Shown: positions 8,185 to 16,969 of the stretch, piece by piece | Layout: each line of letters starts with the position of its first letter | Position numbering within the stretch: the stretch's first letter is position 1 | NCBI RefSeq assembly: GCF_014652315.1 | Contig: NZ_BMYO01000002.1 | Span: 1 to 64,000, forward strand | DNA from: Jeongeupia chitinilytica | Lineage (GTDB): Bacteria > Pseudomonadota > Gammaproteobacteria > Burkholderiales > Chitinibacteraceae | DNA: 64,000 nucleotides | Direction of reading: 5' to 3' | The notes under the pieces: model-generated | What the model was told of the DNA's origin: nothing | Seen by the model: only the letters and a program-made list of their open reading frames with translations | Database searches by the model: none | Program-made: the position numbers and the translations under genes

Positions 8185-8799
8185 ATGCGTTATCTGAAGC
8201 AGACCGGCGTGATGTTGTTGATGGCGGCAGGGCTGAGCGCGTGCGGCAAGGGCGGTGACGCCGACGAGGCGACGGTCAAGGTCGACCAGGCCGAAATCAT
8301 CAGTGCACTGAACAACGAGTTGCATACGGCCGAGCGCAGCTGCATTCCGATGCCGGTACGTTTCGCCGAGCCGGTCGCCAAGGATTTTGCCAAGGAAACC
8401 GAACCCAACGGTGCGCAGCTGGCAACGCTGGTCAAGATCGGCCTGATCAAGGCCGTGCCGGCCGAGGGTGGCAAGGTCGAGTTCGAACCGACCGATGCCG
8501 GCCGCGAAGCCTACACGGGGCTGGCCGATCCGGCAGGCCCCGGTTTCTGCAGCGGCACGCTTGAAGTCGACAAGATCGTCGATGACAAGACCACCGAAGA
8601 GCGCAGCGACTTCCGTCGTCACGAAGTCCGCTACACCTACAAGATTGAGTCGCCGGCATCGTGGCAGGGCGACGCCGAAGTTCTGGCCAACTACCCGGAC
8701 TTTGCCAAGCTGGTCGAGGGTGTCGGCAAGGCCGAGTTCAAGGCCGTGGTCGAAAGCCGCGGTCAGGGCTGGCGTGTCGACTCGCTGGGCGACAAGTAA
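8185..8799 (+). CDS. unknown lipoprotein
   Basis: The 204-aa precursor has a lipoprotein signal peptide with lipobox LSAC and lipidated Cys20. The mature part has no recognised domain. It contains two further Cys (CIPMP and FCSGT) and alternating polar segments, with a central 'KVEFEPTDAGREAY' that resembles a short beta structure. A good AAGGAG lies 6 bases before ATG. It is a single gene ending at a strong terminator shared with the converging chemotaxis operon. Location in the outer membrane or periplasm is inferred; function is unknown. Confidence 0.75.
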   Translation: MRYLKQTGVMLLMAAGLSACGKGGDADEATVKVDQAEIISALNNELHTAERSCIPMPVRFAEPVAKDFAKETEPNGAQLATLVKIGLIKAVPAEGGKVEFEPTDAGREAYTGLADPAGPGFCSGTLEVDKIVDDKTTEERSDFRRHEVRYTYKIESPASWQGDAEVLANYPDFAKLVEGVGKAEFKAVVESRGQGWRVDSLGDK

Positions 8800-8812
8800 A
8801 CGCCCGTCGCCA

Positions 8813-8848
8813 AAACAAAAAGCCCGTCGAAAGACGGGCTTTTTGTTT
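8813..8848. terminator. bidirectional rho-independent terminator
   Basis: A perfect 16-bp stem, AAACAAAAAGCCCGTC with GACGGGCTTTTTGTTT, closes a GAAA tetraloop. The A-run on one side and T-run on the other make it work in both directions. It ends both the lipoprotein gene and the converging minus-strand chemotaxis operon. Confidence 0.93.
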
Positions 8849-8869
8849 GAGGAGAGGAGGCTTGAAGCT

Positions 8870-10090
8870 TCAGAGATCCAGCTCTTCGACCCAGCTGAGC
8901 GCACTGATGTGCGCGCGGTTGAGCACGTCGGCGGTGATTTGCAGCTGCTCGGTCAGGCGCGGCACCTCGGACATGTCTGGGTCTTCGCATGCTTCGGCCA
9001 GCTCGAGGAAGGGACCGTAGATGCCGCTGCGGTTGATCAGCGCATCGCAGATGTTCTCCGGCAGGATCAGCGTTTCCAGCACGCGGTCCATCGGCATGTC
9101 GAGCAGGACGTCGAGCAGCGAGAACATGCCGACAATGAACAGGTTGTCCTTTTCCTGTCCGTCCAGATAGTGGGCACCCAGCAATTCGACCATCCGGCCA
9201 CGGGTCACCGCGGTCTTCAGCAAGGCCGGCGGGGAGCCGCTTTCGGCCGCTGCGGTCACCAGCAGCAGCGTCAGCCAGCGGTAGAGCTTCTGGTAGCCGA
9301 GAATGGTCACTGCGTGTCGGAACGACTGGATTTCGCACGACAGACCGAAACCGGCAGAATTGATGTAGCGCAGCAGCTTGAACGACAGCGCAACGTCGCT
9401 CTTGAGCGCGTTCTCGATATCGCGGATTTCCGCGTTGTTGCGCAACATGTTCAGCAGGTTGAGGATGTTGGCGTAGCTCGGGTGGATGACCTTGGCCGAC
9501 AAGGTTTCCGGGCGCGCGAAGTAGTACCCCTGGAAGCAGTCGAAACCGATCTCGAGGCATTGCTTGAATTCGGCCTTGGTTTCGACCTTTTCGGCGACCT
9601 GCAGTGCCGGAAACTTGCGCAGTTCCTGCGACAGTGCCGGTACCTGCGGCATCCCGAGCATCTGGATGTCGAGCTTGATGTAGTTGGCGTGCTCGAGGAA
9701 ATGCATGCTTTCCTGCGTCAGCACGAAGTCGTCGAGCGCAATGCCAAAACCCTGCGCACGCAGGTTCTGCAGCCGCTGCAGCAAGGCCGGCGATGGCTGG
9801 GTCGATTCGACGACTTCCAGTACGACACGCTGCGGCTGCAGGAGCTCGAGAAAATTGCTCTCGAGCATCGACTCGGCCACGTTGATGAAGGCAAGTTTGC
9901 CTCCCACCAGCCAGTCGGTACCCATATTGGTCAGCGTATTGACCAGCACATTGGTGCTGGCCTGCATGTCGCTGGTGAATTCGGCGCTTTGCGCGTCCTT
10001 GTCCAAACGGAACAGCAGTTCGTAACCGATGATCTGCTGTTGCCGGTTGAGAATCGGTTGGCGGCCAATGAATGCGTGATCTTGCGTCAT
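8870..10090 (-). CDS. EAL-HDOD domain signalling protein (YuxH/CdgJ type)
   Basis: This 406-aa protein has an EAL-like domain (about residues 1-195) and an HDOD domain (about 200-385). The EAL part is degenerate: GYELLFR is present but VLEVVES replaces the catalytic glutamate region, and only DDF and YIKLDI keep the family pattern. It is therefore more likely a c-di-GMP sensor or scaffold than a phosphodiesterase. HDOD proteins of this class influence motility. ATG 10090 was chosen over an in-frame GTG at 10102; neither has a strong SD. It is the last gene of the che operon, 68 bases after cheA, and ends at the shared terminator. Confidence 0.85.
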   Translation of the reverse strand: MTQDHAFIGRQPILNRQQQIIGYELLFRLDKDAQSAEFTSDMQASTNVLVNTLTNMGTDWLVGGKLAFINVAESMLESNFLELLQPQRVVLEVVESTQPSPALLQRLQNLRAQGFGIALDDFVLTQESMHFLEHANYIKLDIQMLGMPQVPALSQELRKFPALQVAEKVETKAEFKQCLEIGFDCFQGYYFARPETLSAKVIHPSYANILNLLNMLRNNAEIRDIENALKSDVALSFKLLRYINSAGFGLSCEIQSFRHAVTILGYQKLYRWLTLLLVTAAAESGSPPALLKTAVTRGRMVELLGAHYLDGQEKDNLFIVGMFSLLDVLLDMPMDRVLETLILPENICDALINRSGIYGPFLELAEACEDPDMSEVPRLTEQLQITADVLNRAHISALSWVEELDL

Positions 10091-10158
10091 CGTTGTGTCC
10101 ACGTGCGGGGCGGGTTGGCGGCCATTGTATCAGTCGTTGCTGATCTTTTAACGCCTCA

Positions 10159-12009
10159 TCATGCTGTGGCGAGCCAGCGGGTAGCGCTTGGTGCCGCGGT
10201 CTCGGCTGCCGGCGTTGCCAGCAGGTCTTCCATGTCGAGCACCAGCACCACCGAACCGTCGCCGGAAAGTGTTGCGCCTGCGACACCGAGCGGGCGAATG
10301 TTCTGCAGCGGTTTGATCACCACGTCGTCGCGACCGATGAAGCTGTCGACGGCAAGGATGAACGAGTGCTCGGCACTCTGCATCAGGACACCGAAGCGCG
10401 GGACTTGGGTTTCCGGCCAGCCGAGCAGGCCGGCCAGCGATTTGACCGGGAGGATCTCGTCGCGGACGACGATGGTGGCGCGGCCGGATACTTCCTGGAT
10501 CGAGCGGTTGTCGATCGGGATGATCTCGCGGACCATCGCCAGCGGGACGGCAAAGGCCTGATCGCAGACTCGGACCACCAGTACCGGCAGGATCGCCAGC
10601 GTCAGTGGCAGCGAAATCGAGAAGCGCGTGCCTTCGCCGACGACAGACTGGATATCGATGCGGCCATTGAGCTTCTGGATGTTGGTTTTGACCACGTCCA
10701 TGCCGACGCCGCGACCGGAGACGCTGGAAATCTGGTCCTTGGTCGAAAAGCCGGGCAGGAAGATCAGCTGCAGGCTCTGCTTGTCGTCGAGGCTGTTGGC
10801 CGTTTCGGCATCGATCAGCCCCTTGTCGACGGCCTTCTTGCGGATCACGTCCGGGCGCATGCCATGGCCGTCGTCGGTGATCTCGATCAGGATGTGATCG
10901 CCGACCTGGGTGGCGCTGAGCTGGACGATGGCCTTGGCCGGCTTGCCTGCGGCCAGCCGGTCCTCGATGGTTTCGACGCCGTGATCGACCGCGTTGCGCA
11001 CAAGGTGCACCAGCGGGTCGTTGAGGTCCTCGAGCATCGTCTTGTCGAGTTCGGTTTCTTCGCCGCTGATGACCAGCTCGACTTCCTTGCCGAGCTGGCG
11101 GGCCAGATCGCGCGCGAGGCGCGGGTACTTCTGGAACTGGCGGCCGATCGGCTGCATCCGCGTTTTCATCACCGCGTTCTGCAGGTCGCCGACCAGCAGG
11201 TCGAGCTGGCTGATCGCTTCGTCCAGTGCCTTCAGTGTCGAACCGTCGATCTTGCCGGACACGACGTCGCTTCGCAGCGTCGTCAGCCGGTTCTTGGTCA
11301 AACCGATTTCGCCCGACAGATTCAGCACCTGATCCAGGCGATGGGTGTCGATACGGATCGTGGTTTCCTGCGTGCCGGCGGCTGCGCTGAGGTTGGCGGA
11401 TTTGGCCGGCAGGCGCGGTGCGGTTTCGTTGAGCATGACTTCGGGTTCGGCGATCGCCATGGCGACCTGGGGGACGGGAGCTGCCGCAGTCGGTTCGTTG
11501 CCGAGCAATGCGTCATACAGATGCTGCCAGTCGGGTTCGTTACCAACCGGCGCAGCAACAGGCGCGCTGGCTGCCGGCGTCGCGACCGGTGCGGCGGACT
11601 TGGCAGCACCGGGAATTTCGCCACGCAGCACGGCGTCCAGCGTTTCGAGCAGTTCGGGCTCGACCGGTTGCGGCATCCGGCCTTGCGCCAGCGCGCCGAA
11701 CATCTCGCGCACTTCGCCGGTGGCGGCAAGGATGACGTCGAGGTATTCGGGCGACAGGGTCATTTCGCCATTGCGCAACTTGTCGAACAGGTTCTCGGTG
11801 CGGTGGCACAGACTGACCATCGCGTCGACGTTGAGGAAGCCTGCGCCACCCTTGATGGTGTGGAAGCCGCGGAAAATGTCGTTCAGCAGATGGCGATCAT
11901 CCGGGCGCTTTTCCAGTTCGACCAGCTTGTTGTCGACCTCGGAAATCAGCTCGGTGGATTCGGTGATGAAGTCCTGCAGCAGGTCATCCATGCCGGCGAA
12001 ATCATTCAT
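10159..12009 (-). CDS. cheA: chemotaxis histidine kinase CheA
   Basis: CheA (616 aa) autophosphorylates in receptor arrays and passes phosphate to CheY. Domains in order are HPt (about 1-105, with phosphorylated His50 in FRGFHTIKGGAGF), an Ala/Pro-rich linker, the dimerisation helix pair (about 215-285), the HATPase (N-box HLVRNAVDHGVE, G-boxes DDGHGM and GRGVGMDVV) and a C-terminal CheW-like domain. The linker of about 100 residues shows no recognisable P2 CheY-docking domain. It follows cheZ by 29 bases. No cheW or cheR is in the window, although two CheV proteins are. Confidence 0.97.
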   Translation of the reverse strand: MNDFAGMDDLLQDFITESTELISEVDNKLVELEKRPDDRHLLNDIFRGFHTIKGGAGFLNVDAMVSLCHRTENLFDKLRNGEMTLSPEYLDVILAATGEVREMFGALAQGRMPQPVEPELLETLDAVLRGEIPGAAKSAAPVATPAASAPVAAPVGNEPDWQHLYDALLGNEPTAAAPVPQVAMAIAEPEVMLNETAPRLPAKSANLSAAAGTQETTIRIDTHRLDQVLNLSGEIGLTKNRLTTLRSDVVSGKIDGSTLKALDEAISQLDLLVGDLQNAVMKTRMQPIGRQFQKYPRLARDLARQLGKEVELVISGEETELDKTMLEDLNDPLVHLVRNAVDHGVETIEDRLAAGKPAKAIVQLSATQVGDHILIEITDDGHGMRPDVIRKKAVDKGLIDAETANSLDDKQSLQLIFLPGFSTKDQISSVSGRGVGMDVVKTNIQKLNGRIDIQSVVGEGTRFSISLPLTLAILPVLVVRVCDQAFAVPLAMVREIIPIDNRSIQEVSGRATIVVRDEILPVKSLAGLLGWPETQVPRFGVLMQSAEHSFILAVDSFIGRDDVVIKPLQNIRPLGVAGATLSGDGSVVLVLDMEDLLATPAAETAAPSATRWLATA

Positions 12010-12038
12010 TTGGGCTCTCCCGAAAAATGCGGTGACGA

Positions 12039-12797
12039 TCAGAAGCCGAGGCTTTCGAGCAGGTCGTCGACTTGCTGTTGATTGGTGACGACGTCGGTTC
12101 GGCCATCACTGTTGATGACCGGACCGTTGAGCAGGCCGCTTTCTTCGTGCTTGGCCTGCTGTTGCGAGAACATCACCAGGAAGTCGAGCAACTGGGCTTC
12201 CATGTCCTTGGCCATGTCGAGCACCTTCTTGATGACCTGGCCGGTGAGGTCCTGGAAGTCTTGCGCCATCATGATTTCGAGCATCTGGCTGCTGACGCGC
12301 TCGGAGTCGGCATTCGTCTGCGCCAGGTGGGCACGGGTGCGCTGGACCAGCGACTTGAATTCGTCGACCGACAGCTTGTTGGCCAGCAACTGATCCCATT
12401 CACCGCCAAGCGTGCGGGCGTCCCCGGCAATGCGGTCCTGCAGCGGCTTGGCTGCATCCAGCGCATTCAGCGTCCGGTCGGCGGCCTGCTCGGTCATCGT
12501 CGCGATGTAGGACAGGCGATCACGGGCGTTCGGAATCTGCGACGCGGCTTTTTCCAGCGACTTGTCGAGGCCGAGTTCGCGCAGCGTGTCGTGCAGTTTG
12601 CGGGTCAACTGGCCGATGTGCGAGAACATTGCCTTGGCCGGCTCGGCCTGAAGCTCGTCGGTCGAAGCCGCCGTTGGCGCAGCCGCTTCGGCCACAACGG
12701 CCTGTGCTGGCGTGCTGTCCCAGGTCGACTGGGCAATGCTGTCGAACAGTGCCTCCAGATCGGCGTTGTCTGCGTTGTTGTTGGCAAGGTCGCTCAC
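12039..12797 (-). CDS. cheZ: CheY-phosphate phosphatase CheZ
   Basis: The 252-aa, mostly helical protein dephosphorylates CheY-P. The catalytic region MMAQDFQDLTGQVIKK (about residues 180-196) carries the Asp/Gln pair typical of CheZ. The C-terminus QQQVDDLLESLGF is the amphipathic CheY-binding peptide. The N-terminal 60 residues are acidic and Ala-rich. It lies between cheY and cheA in one transcription unit. Confidence 0.95.
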   Translation of the reverse strand: MSDLANNNADNADLEALFDSIAQSTWDSTPAQAVVAEAAAPTAASTDELQAEPAKAMFSHIGQLTRKLHDTLRELGLDKSLEKAASQIPNARDRLSYIATMTEQAADRTLNALDAAKPLQDRIAGDARTLGGEWDQLLANKLSVDEFKSLVQRTRAHLAQTNADSERVSSQMLEIMMAQDFQDLTGQVIKKVLDMAKDMEAQLLDFLVMFSQQQAKHEESGLLNGPVINSDGRTDVVTNQQQVDDLLESLGF

Positions 12798-12840
12798 GTC
12801 GGACTCCTGAATGCGTGTACTCGGAAGGCGCCTGGGCGAC

Positions 12841-13230
12841 TTACTTGTTCAGATTGGCAAAAATTTTCTTGAGCTTTTCGTCGAGGGTCGCCGCGGTGAA
12901 CGGCTTGACGATATAGCCCGAGGCGCCCGCGGTGGCGGCTTCGATGATGTTTTCCTTCTTGGCCTCGGCCGTCACCATCAGCACCGGCAGGTGCTTGAGC
13001 TGCGGGTCGGTGCGTACTGCCTTGAGCAGCTCGATGCCGGTCATGTTCGGCATGTTCCAGTCGGTGACGATGAAATCGTACGGGGCGTTCTTGAGCTTCT
13101 GCAGCGCAATCTGGCCGTCTTCGGCTTCTTCAACATTGCCGAAGCCGAGTTCCTTCAACAGGTTGCGGACGATGCGACGCATGGTGGAAAAGTCATCCAC
13201 CACGAGAAAGCGCAGGTTGTTATCGGACAT
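12841..13230 (-). CDS. cheY: chemotaxis response regulator CheY
   Basis: This 129-aa single receiver domain has all switch residues in the E. coli positions: acidic pocket D12/D13, phospho-acceptor D57, T87 and K109. Phosphorylated CheY binds the flagellar motor switch and changes rotation. The ATG at 13230 was chosen; a GTG 15 bases upstream is in frame but would add an unconserved tail. The gene lies 41 bases after the second cheV. Confidence 0.97.
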   Translation of the reverse strand: MSDNNLRFLVVDDFSTMRRIVRNLLKELGFGNVEEAEDGQIALQKLKNAPYDFIVTDWNMPNMTGIELLKAVRTDPQLKHLPVLMVTAEAKKENIIEAATAGASGYIVKPFTAATLDEKLKKIFANLNK

Positions 13231-13271
13231 ATAGCGTGTACTCACTCAGGGGTGCAGGCCGGCTGCGGCGG

Positions 13272-14210
13272 TCAGGCCGTCAGCAACGGCGCCAGCGTGT
13301 CGGCCAGCACGATCGGGTCGAATTTAGCGACGTAGGCATCGACGCCTACGCTCGCGCCCATGGCGCGATTGGCATTGGATGATAGCGAGGAATGCATGAC
13401 CACCGGAATGCCATCGAAGCGACGATCCGATTTGATGTGCTTGGTCAGCACGTAACCATCCATTTCCGGCATCTCGGCATCGACGAGGATCAGGCGCAGC
13501 TTCTGCGACAGCGGTTCGCCGTCGTGTCCGGCACGGCCGGCCAGTGCACTGAGCTTGTCCCACGCTTCCTTGCCGTTGTTGGCCTGGTGGTACTTGACGT
13601 TGATCTTGTCGAGCACGCCGACGATTTCGCGTCGGGCAACGACCGAGTCGTCGACGAAGAACAGGAACTGGTCGTGTTCGAGACCGACCTGCTGCAGCTC
13701 GGGAATCGGCGGTTCGCCGATGACGCTGGCGAGAATCTGTTCGACGTCGAGCACCGACACCAGCTTGCCATCGGGCAGTTCGGTGATTGCGGTGATCAAC
13801 GCCTGATTGCCGGCGAGCATGTTTTCCGGTGCGCGGACCTTGTCCCAGTCGACACGGATGATGCGGTCGACCTCGTGCACGAGGAAGGCCTGGGTGTGCT
13901 TGGAAAACTCGGTGACGATCATCGTCGCATTGGCTTCGCCGGTCGGCCGCTCCTGGGTTGCAACGAACTTCGACAGCGAGATCACCGGGATGATGTTGCC
14001 GCGCAGGGAGATCACCCCTTCGACGCCGAACGGCATGTTCGGAGTCTTGGTGATCTTCGGTGTCTGCGAGACTTCGCGAACCTTGAACACGTTGATCCCG
14101 AAGGTCTCGCGCGTTCCGAGCGAGAACAGCAGGATTTCCATCTTGTTCGAGCCGGCAAGTTTGGTGCGGGCATCGACATCGTCAAGCAGATTCATGGGAG
14201 TGAGGCTCAC
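13272..14210 (-). CDS. cheV: CheV, CheW-receiver coupling protein (copy 2)
   Basis: The 312-aa protein has a CheW-like domain (about 20-165: FGINVFKVREV, VEGVISLRGNIIPVISL) and a receiver domain (about 180-310: FFVDDSVVARRE, LILVDAEMPEMDGYVLT, VMHSSL). CheV couples receptors to CheA and adapts through its own phosphorylation. It sits 26 bases downstream of a second, clearly related cheV. The two are paralogues with the same architecture and nearly the same length but many differences, so they are not a recent duplicate. Confidence 0.95.
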   Translation of the reverse strand: MSLTPMNLLDDVDARTKLAGSNKMEILLFSLGTRETFGINVFKVREVSQTPKITKTPNMPFGVEGVISLRGNIIPVISLSKFVATQERPTGEANATMIVTEFSKHTQAFLVHEVDRIIRVDWDKVRAPENMLAGNQALITAITELPDGKLVSVLDVEQILASVIGEPPIPELQQVGLEHDQFLFFVDDSVVARREIVGVLDKINVKYHQANNGKEAWDKLSALAGRAGHDGEPLSQKLRLILVDAEMPEMDGYVLTKHIKSDRRFDGIPVVMHSSLSSNANRAMGASVGVDAYVAKFDPIVLADTLAPLLTA

Positions 14211-14236
14211 GGCAGGCTCCGTTCGAAAGTCACGCC

Positions 14237-15187
14237 TCAGGCGTTCAGAAGGTGTTGGGCTACGAGTTCGGACAGTTTGTGCGGCTCGAACTTGGGCACG
14301 TAGCCGTCGACGCCGACCGACTGGCCGAGCTTCTGGTTGGAGTTGCCCGACAGCGACGAGTGCATCAGGATCGGAATGCCGGCGAAGCGAGGATCGCTCT
14401 TGATCATCCGCGTCAGCATGTAGCCGTCCATTTCGGGCATTTCCACGTCGGTCAGGATCAGCTGCAGCATCTCACGCACGTGAATGCCGCGGATTTCGGC
14501 CGATTTGGCGATGCGCTGAAGTTCGTCCCAGGCGCGTTTGCCGTTGATCGATTGCTGGTGGCGAACCCCCATCGCATCGAGCGTCATCTCGATCTGCTTG
14601 CGGGCCACGACCGAGTCGTCAGCAAAGAACACCATCATGTCGCCGAACTTCTGGTGGCGGACCACGGCACCGACATCGATCGCCTGATCGGTCTGCGTGG
14701 TCTCGGCCAGCACTTTTTCAACGTCGAGCATCATGACGAGCTTGCCGTTATCGAGTTCGGTCACTGCGGTGACCAGACCGCCCATCTGCACCGTGAGCAT
14801 GTCGGGCGGAACGCGCATCAGTGACCAGTCCAGTCGCAGGATGGTGTCGACCGCTTCGACCAGAAAGCCCTGCGTCTGGCCGTTGTACTCGGAGACGATC
14901 ATGATCTCCGGTTTGCTGCCGGTTTTGATCCCGGCATACTTGGCAAGATCGATGACCGGGACGAGCGCACCGCGCAGGCTGACCATGCCTTCGACCGACG
15001 GCGGCATGTCGGGCGCCTGGGTGATTTCGGGGGTGCGCATGACTTCGCGCACCTTGAAGACGTTGATGCCGAAGTTTTCGCGACGGCCGGTGCGGGCGTC
15101 GACGCCCAGCGTGAACAGCAGGATTTCCAGCTTGTTCGTGCCGGCAAGTTTGGTTCTTGCGTCGATTTTCTTCAGAAGGTCGGACAC
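14237..15187 (-). CDS. cheV: CheV, CheW-receiver coupling protein (copy 1, first gene of the operon)
   Basis: The 316-aa protein has the same CheW-like (FGINVFKVREVMRTPEIT, VEGMVSLRGALVPVIDL) and receiver (FFADDSVVARKQ, LILTDVEMPEMDGYMLT, LMHSSL) layout as the neighbouring cheV. It differs by a short insert, DARTGR, near residue 30 and by the receiver loops. It is the first gene behind the sigma28 promoter, with a leader of about 90 bases. CheV is likely to carry much of the coupling role, as no cheW is seen nearby. Confidence 0.95.
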   Translation of the reverse strand: MSDLLKKIDARTKLAGTNKLEILLFTLGVDARTGRRENFGINVFKVREVMRTPEITQAPDMPPSVEGMVSLRGALVPVIDLAKYAGIKTGSKPEIMIVSEYNGQTQGFLVEAVDTILRLDWSLMRVPPDMLTVQMGGLVTAVTELDNGKLVMMLDVEKVLAETTQTDQAIDVGAVVRHQKFGDMMVFFADDSVVARKQIEMTLDAMGVRHQQSINGKRAWDELQRIAKSAEIRGIHVREMLQLILTDVEMPEMDGYMLTRMIKSDPRFAGIPILMHSSLSGNSNQKLGQSVGVDGYVPKFEPHKLSELVAQHLLNA

Positions 15188-15288
15188 GGGCGGGGCTCCT
15201 GATTACCTGATATTTCTGCCGCTGGATGTAAGTATTTGTCCTGGTGTCGGACGAACGGCCATATAACCACTGCGGGTCTCGAACCAGT

Positions 15289-15315
15289 ATATCGGCAGGA
15301 TGTTCCAAAACCTTA
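15289..15315 (-). promoter_or_regulatory. sigma28 (FliA) promoter of the chemotaxis operon
   Basis: Read on the minus strand, TAAGGTTT, exactly 11 bases, and GCCGATAT match the FliA consensus TAAAGTTT-N11-GCCGATAA at 14 of 16 positions. It lies about 100 bases upstream of the first cheV. This places cheVVYZA and the EAL-HDOD gene in the late flagellar class. Confidence 0.85.
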
Positions 15316-15359
15316 GGGTTTGCTGATAAACGAGGCAGGGTGCGGCTTTCCAGCCCATT

Positions 15360-15365
15360 TATAAT
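15360..15365 (+). promoter_or_regulatory. possible -10 box for the fleS operon
   Basis: A perfect TATAAT lies 32 bases before the fleS GTG start. No good -35 lies 16-18 bases upstream (the region is GC-rich), so an activator or another promoter may be involved. Confidence 0.35.
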
Positions 15366-15397
15366 GTAAAAACGCATGCGCAACAAGGATTGGTGAC

Positions 15398-16570
15398 GTG
15401 GCTGCACCCGGAAACAACATAGATCCGCACGAGCTCGAAGCAGCCTTCTCGCTGTTCACCGAAGCATCGCAACAATTGAGCAATGCTTACGCCGAACTAC
15501 AGCAGCAGGTGCTGACCCTCACCGGCCAACTGGAAATCGCCAACGGTCAGTTGCGGCGCGAACTCGACGAAAAGGCTGCGTTGTCGCGCCGCCTTGCCAT
15601 CCTGATGGAACGCCTGCCCGGCGGCGTGGTCGAGCTCGACGCGACGGGTAAGGTAACGATGCTGAATGCTGCCGCGCGCAGTTTGCTGGCGCCACTGGCG
15701 GAAGGCATGGACTGGTCGTCCTTCAGTACCGAGCATCTGCAGCCGGGCGAGGCCGATTGCTGGCTGTATTCTCATGTACGCGGCGTGTCGCGCCTGCGGC
15801 TTGTCGGCAGCAATGTGCCCGAGGAGGCATGCCGCATCCTGCTTGTACAGGACCTGACCGAAACATGGGCGCTGGAGCAGTCGCTGGCGCAGCACAAGCG
15901 CCTTGCGGCAATGGGCGAGATGGCTGCCGGACTGGCGCATCAGTTGCGGACACCGCTGGCGACGGCCTTGCTGTATGCCGGACATCTGGCGCGTCCCCAG
16001 CTTGGCGATGTAGATCGTTGCCGCTTTGCCGGCAAAACCGTTGATCGTTTGCGTCACCTTGAGGCGCTGACCCAGGACATGCTGCATTTTGTCCGCGGCA
16101 ACACCCTCGATATGGAACCGATACCGCTTGATGACTGCCTGCTCGAGGCCGTTCACACCATTGAGCCGCAACTCGAGGCAAAGCAGCTGCGTCTTGTTTT
16201 CTCTCCCTCGGGGCAGGCGGTTAAAGTGCTGGCGGATCGAAAAGCGCTGGTTGGACTGGTGCTGAATTTGCTTGAGAATGCGATGCAGGCGAGCGGTTCT
16301 GAGTCTTGCATAGAGCTTTCTTCTTGCTGTGCTTCCGGTTTCGCTACAATAGCTGTAAAAGATCAGGGGTGCGGGGTTCCGCCCGAGTCCGTGGAGCGAC
16401 TGTTCGAACCGTTCTTCACGACCCGCAAGGAGGGAACCGGACTCGGTCTGGCGATCGTGCACAGTCTGATTGAGCGTTTCGGTGGCTCCATTTCGGTGAG
16501 TTCGGTGTTGGGGGAAGGCACGGAATTTGTTGTTCGGTTGCCAGTTCTGAATGACGTCTCTAATGTTTGA
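15398..16570 (+). CDS. fleS: FleS/FlrB-type sensor histidine kinase
   Basis: The 390-aa soluble kinase has no membrane segment. An N-terminal coiled coil (about 15-65) leads to a PAS-like domain (about 68-165), the dimerisation/phospho-acceptor helix with His181 (GLAHQLRTPL) and an HATPase (NLLENAMQASG, DQGCGVPPE, GTGLGLAIVHSL). This is the architecture of FleS/FlrB, which phosphorylates FleR/FlrC to switch on sigma54 class III flagellar genes. The start is GTG 15398 with AAGGA upstream. Its partner fleR is not adjacent but four genes on. It is divergent from the che operon. Confidence 0.9.
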   Translation: MAAPGNNIDPHELEAAFSLFTEASQQLSNAYAELQQQVLTLTGQLEIANGQLRRELDEKAALSRRLAILMERLPGGVVELDATGKVTMLNAAARSLLAPLAEGMDWSSFSTEHLQPGEADCWLYSHVRGVSRLRLVGSNVPEEACRILLVQDLTETWALEQSLAQHKRLAAMGEMAAGLAHQLRTPLATALLYAGHLARPQLGDVDRCRFAGKTVDRLRHLEALTQDMLHFVRGNTLDMEPIPLDDCLLEAVHTIEPQLEAKQLRLVFSPSGQAVKVLADRKALVGLVLNLLENAMQASGSESCIELSSCCASGFATIAVKDQGCGVPPESVERLFEPFFTTRKEGTGLGLAIVHSLIERFGGSISVSSVLGEGTEFVVRLPVLNDVSNV

Positions 16571-16647
16571 TGTCGGCACGACAGACATGCCTGATGGGCA
16601 TGATCTTGATCTGATGTGCTGTATGTGGGTCTTCTAGAAAAGGTTGG

Positions 16648-16962
16648 ATGGGGAAAATGTCGCCTACCGTGCAGATTGAAGGGGATGTGGGACGGGTTGT
16701 GCTTTCTGGGCAGTTTGATTTCAGCGCCCATCGCGAGTTTCGCCAGGTCTGCGAGACGCTGATTGCCGATCCCGTGGTCAAGGAAGTGCTCGTCGATTTT
16801 CAGAACGTCAATTATCTGGACAGCTCGGCTCTGGGCATGTTGTTGCTGCTGAAGGAAAAAATCGGTGCGGTCAACAAAAGTCTGGCGCTGGTGAACTGCC
16901 GCGATACGGTCAAGCAGGTGCTGGAGATCGCCTGTTTCGGCAAGATTTTCACGATCCGCTGA
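16648..16962 (+). CDS. STAS-domain anti-sigma factor antagonist (HsbA-like)
   Basis: This 104-aa single STAS domain has the motif NYLDSSALGMLLLL (DSS at residues 58-60), the site phosphorylated in anti-anti-sigma factors. ATG 16648 and ATG 16657 are both possible starts. It lies 7 bases before the REC-PP2C-kinase gene. In Pseudomonas the equivalent HsbA/HsbR pair links partner switching to FlgM, motility and biofilm. The placement inside the fleS-fleR region fits the same role here. Confidence 0.88.
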   Translation: MGKMSPTVQIEGDVGRVVLSGQFDFSAHREFRQVCETLIADPVVKEVLVDFQNVNYLDSSALGMLLLLKEKIGAVNKSLALVNCRDTVKQVLEIACFGKIFTIR

Positions 16963-16969
16963 GTCATTC

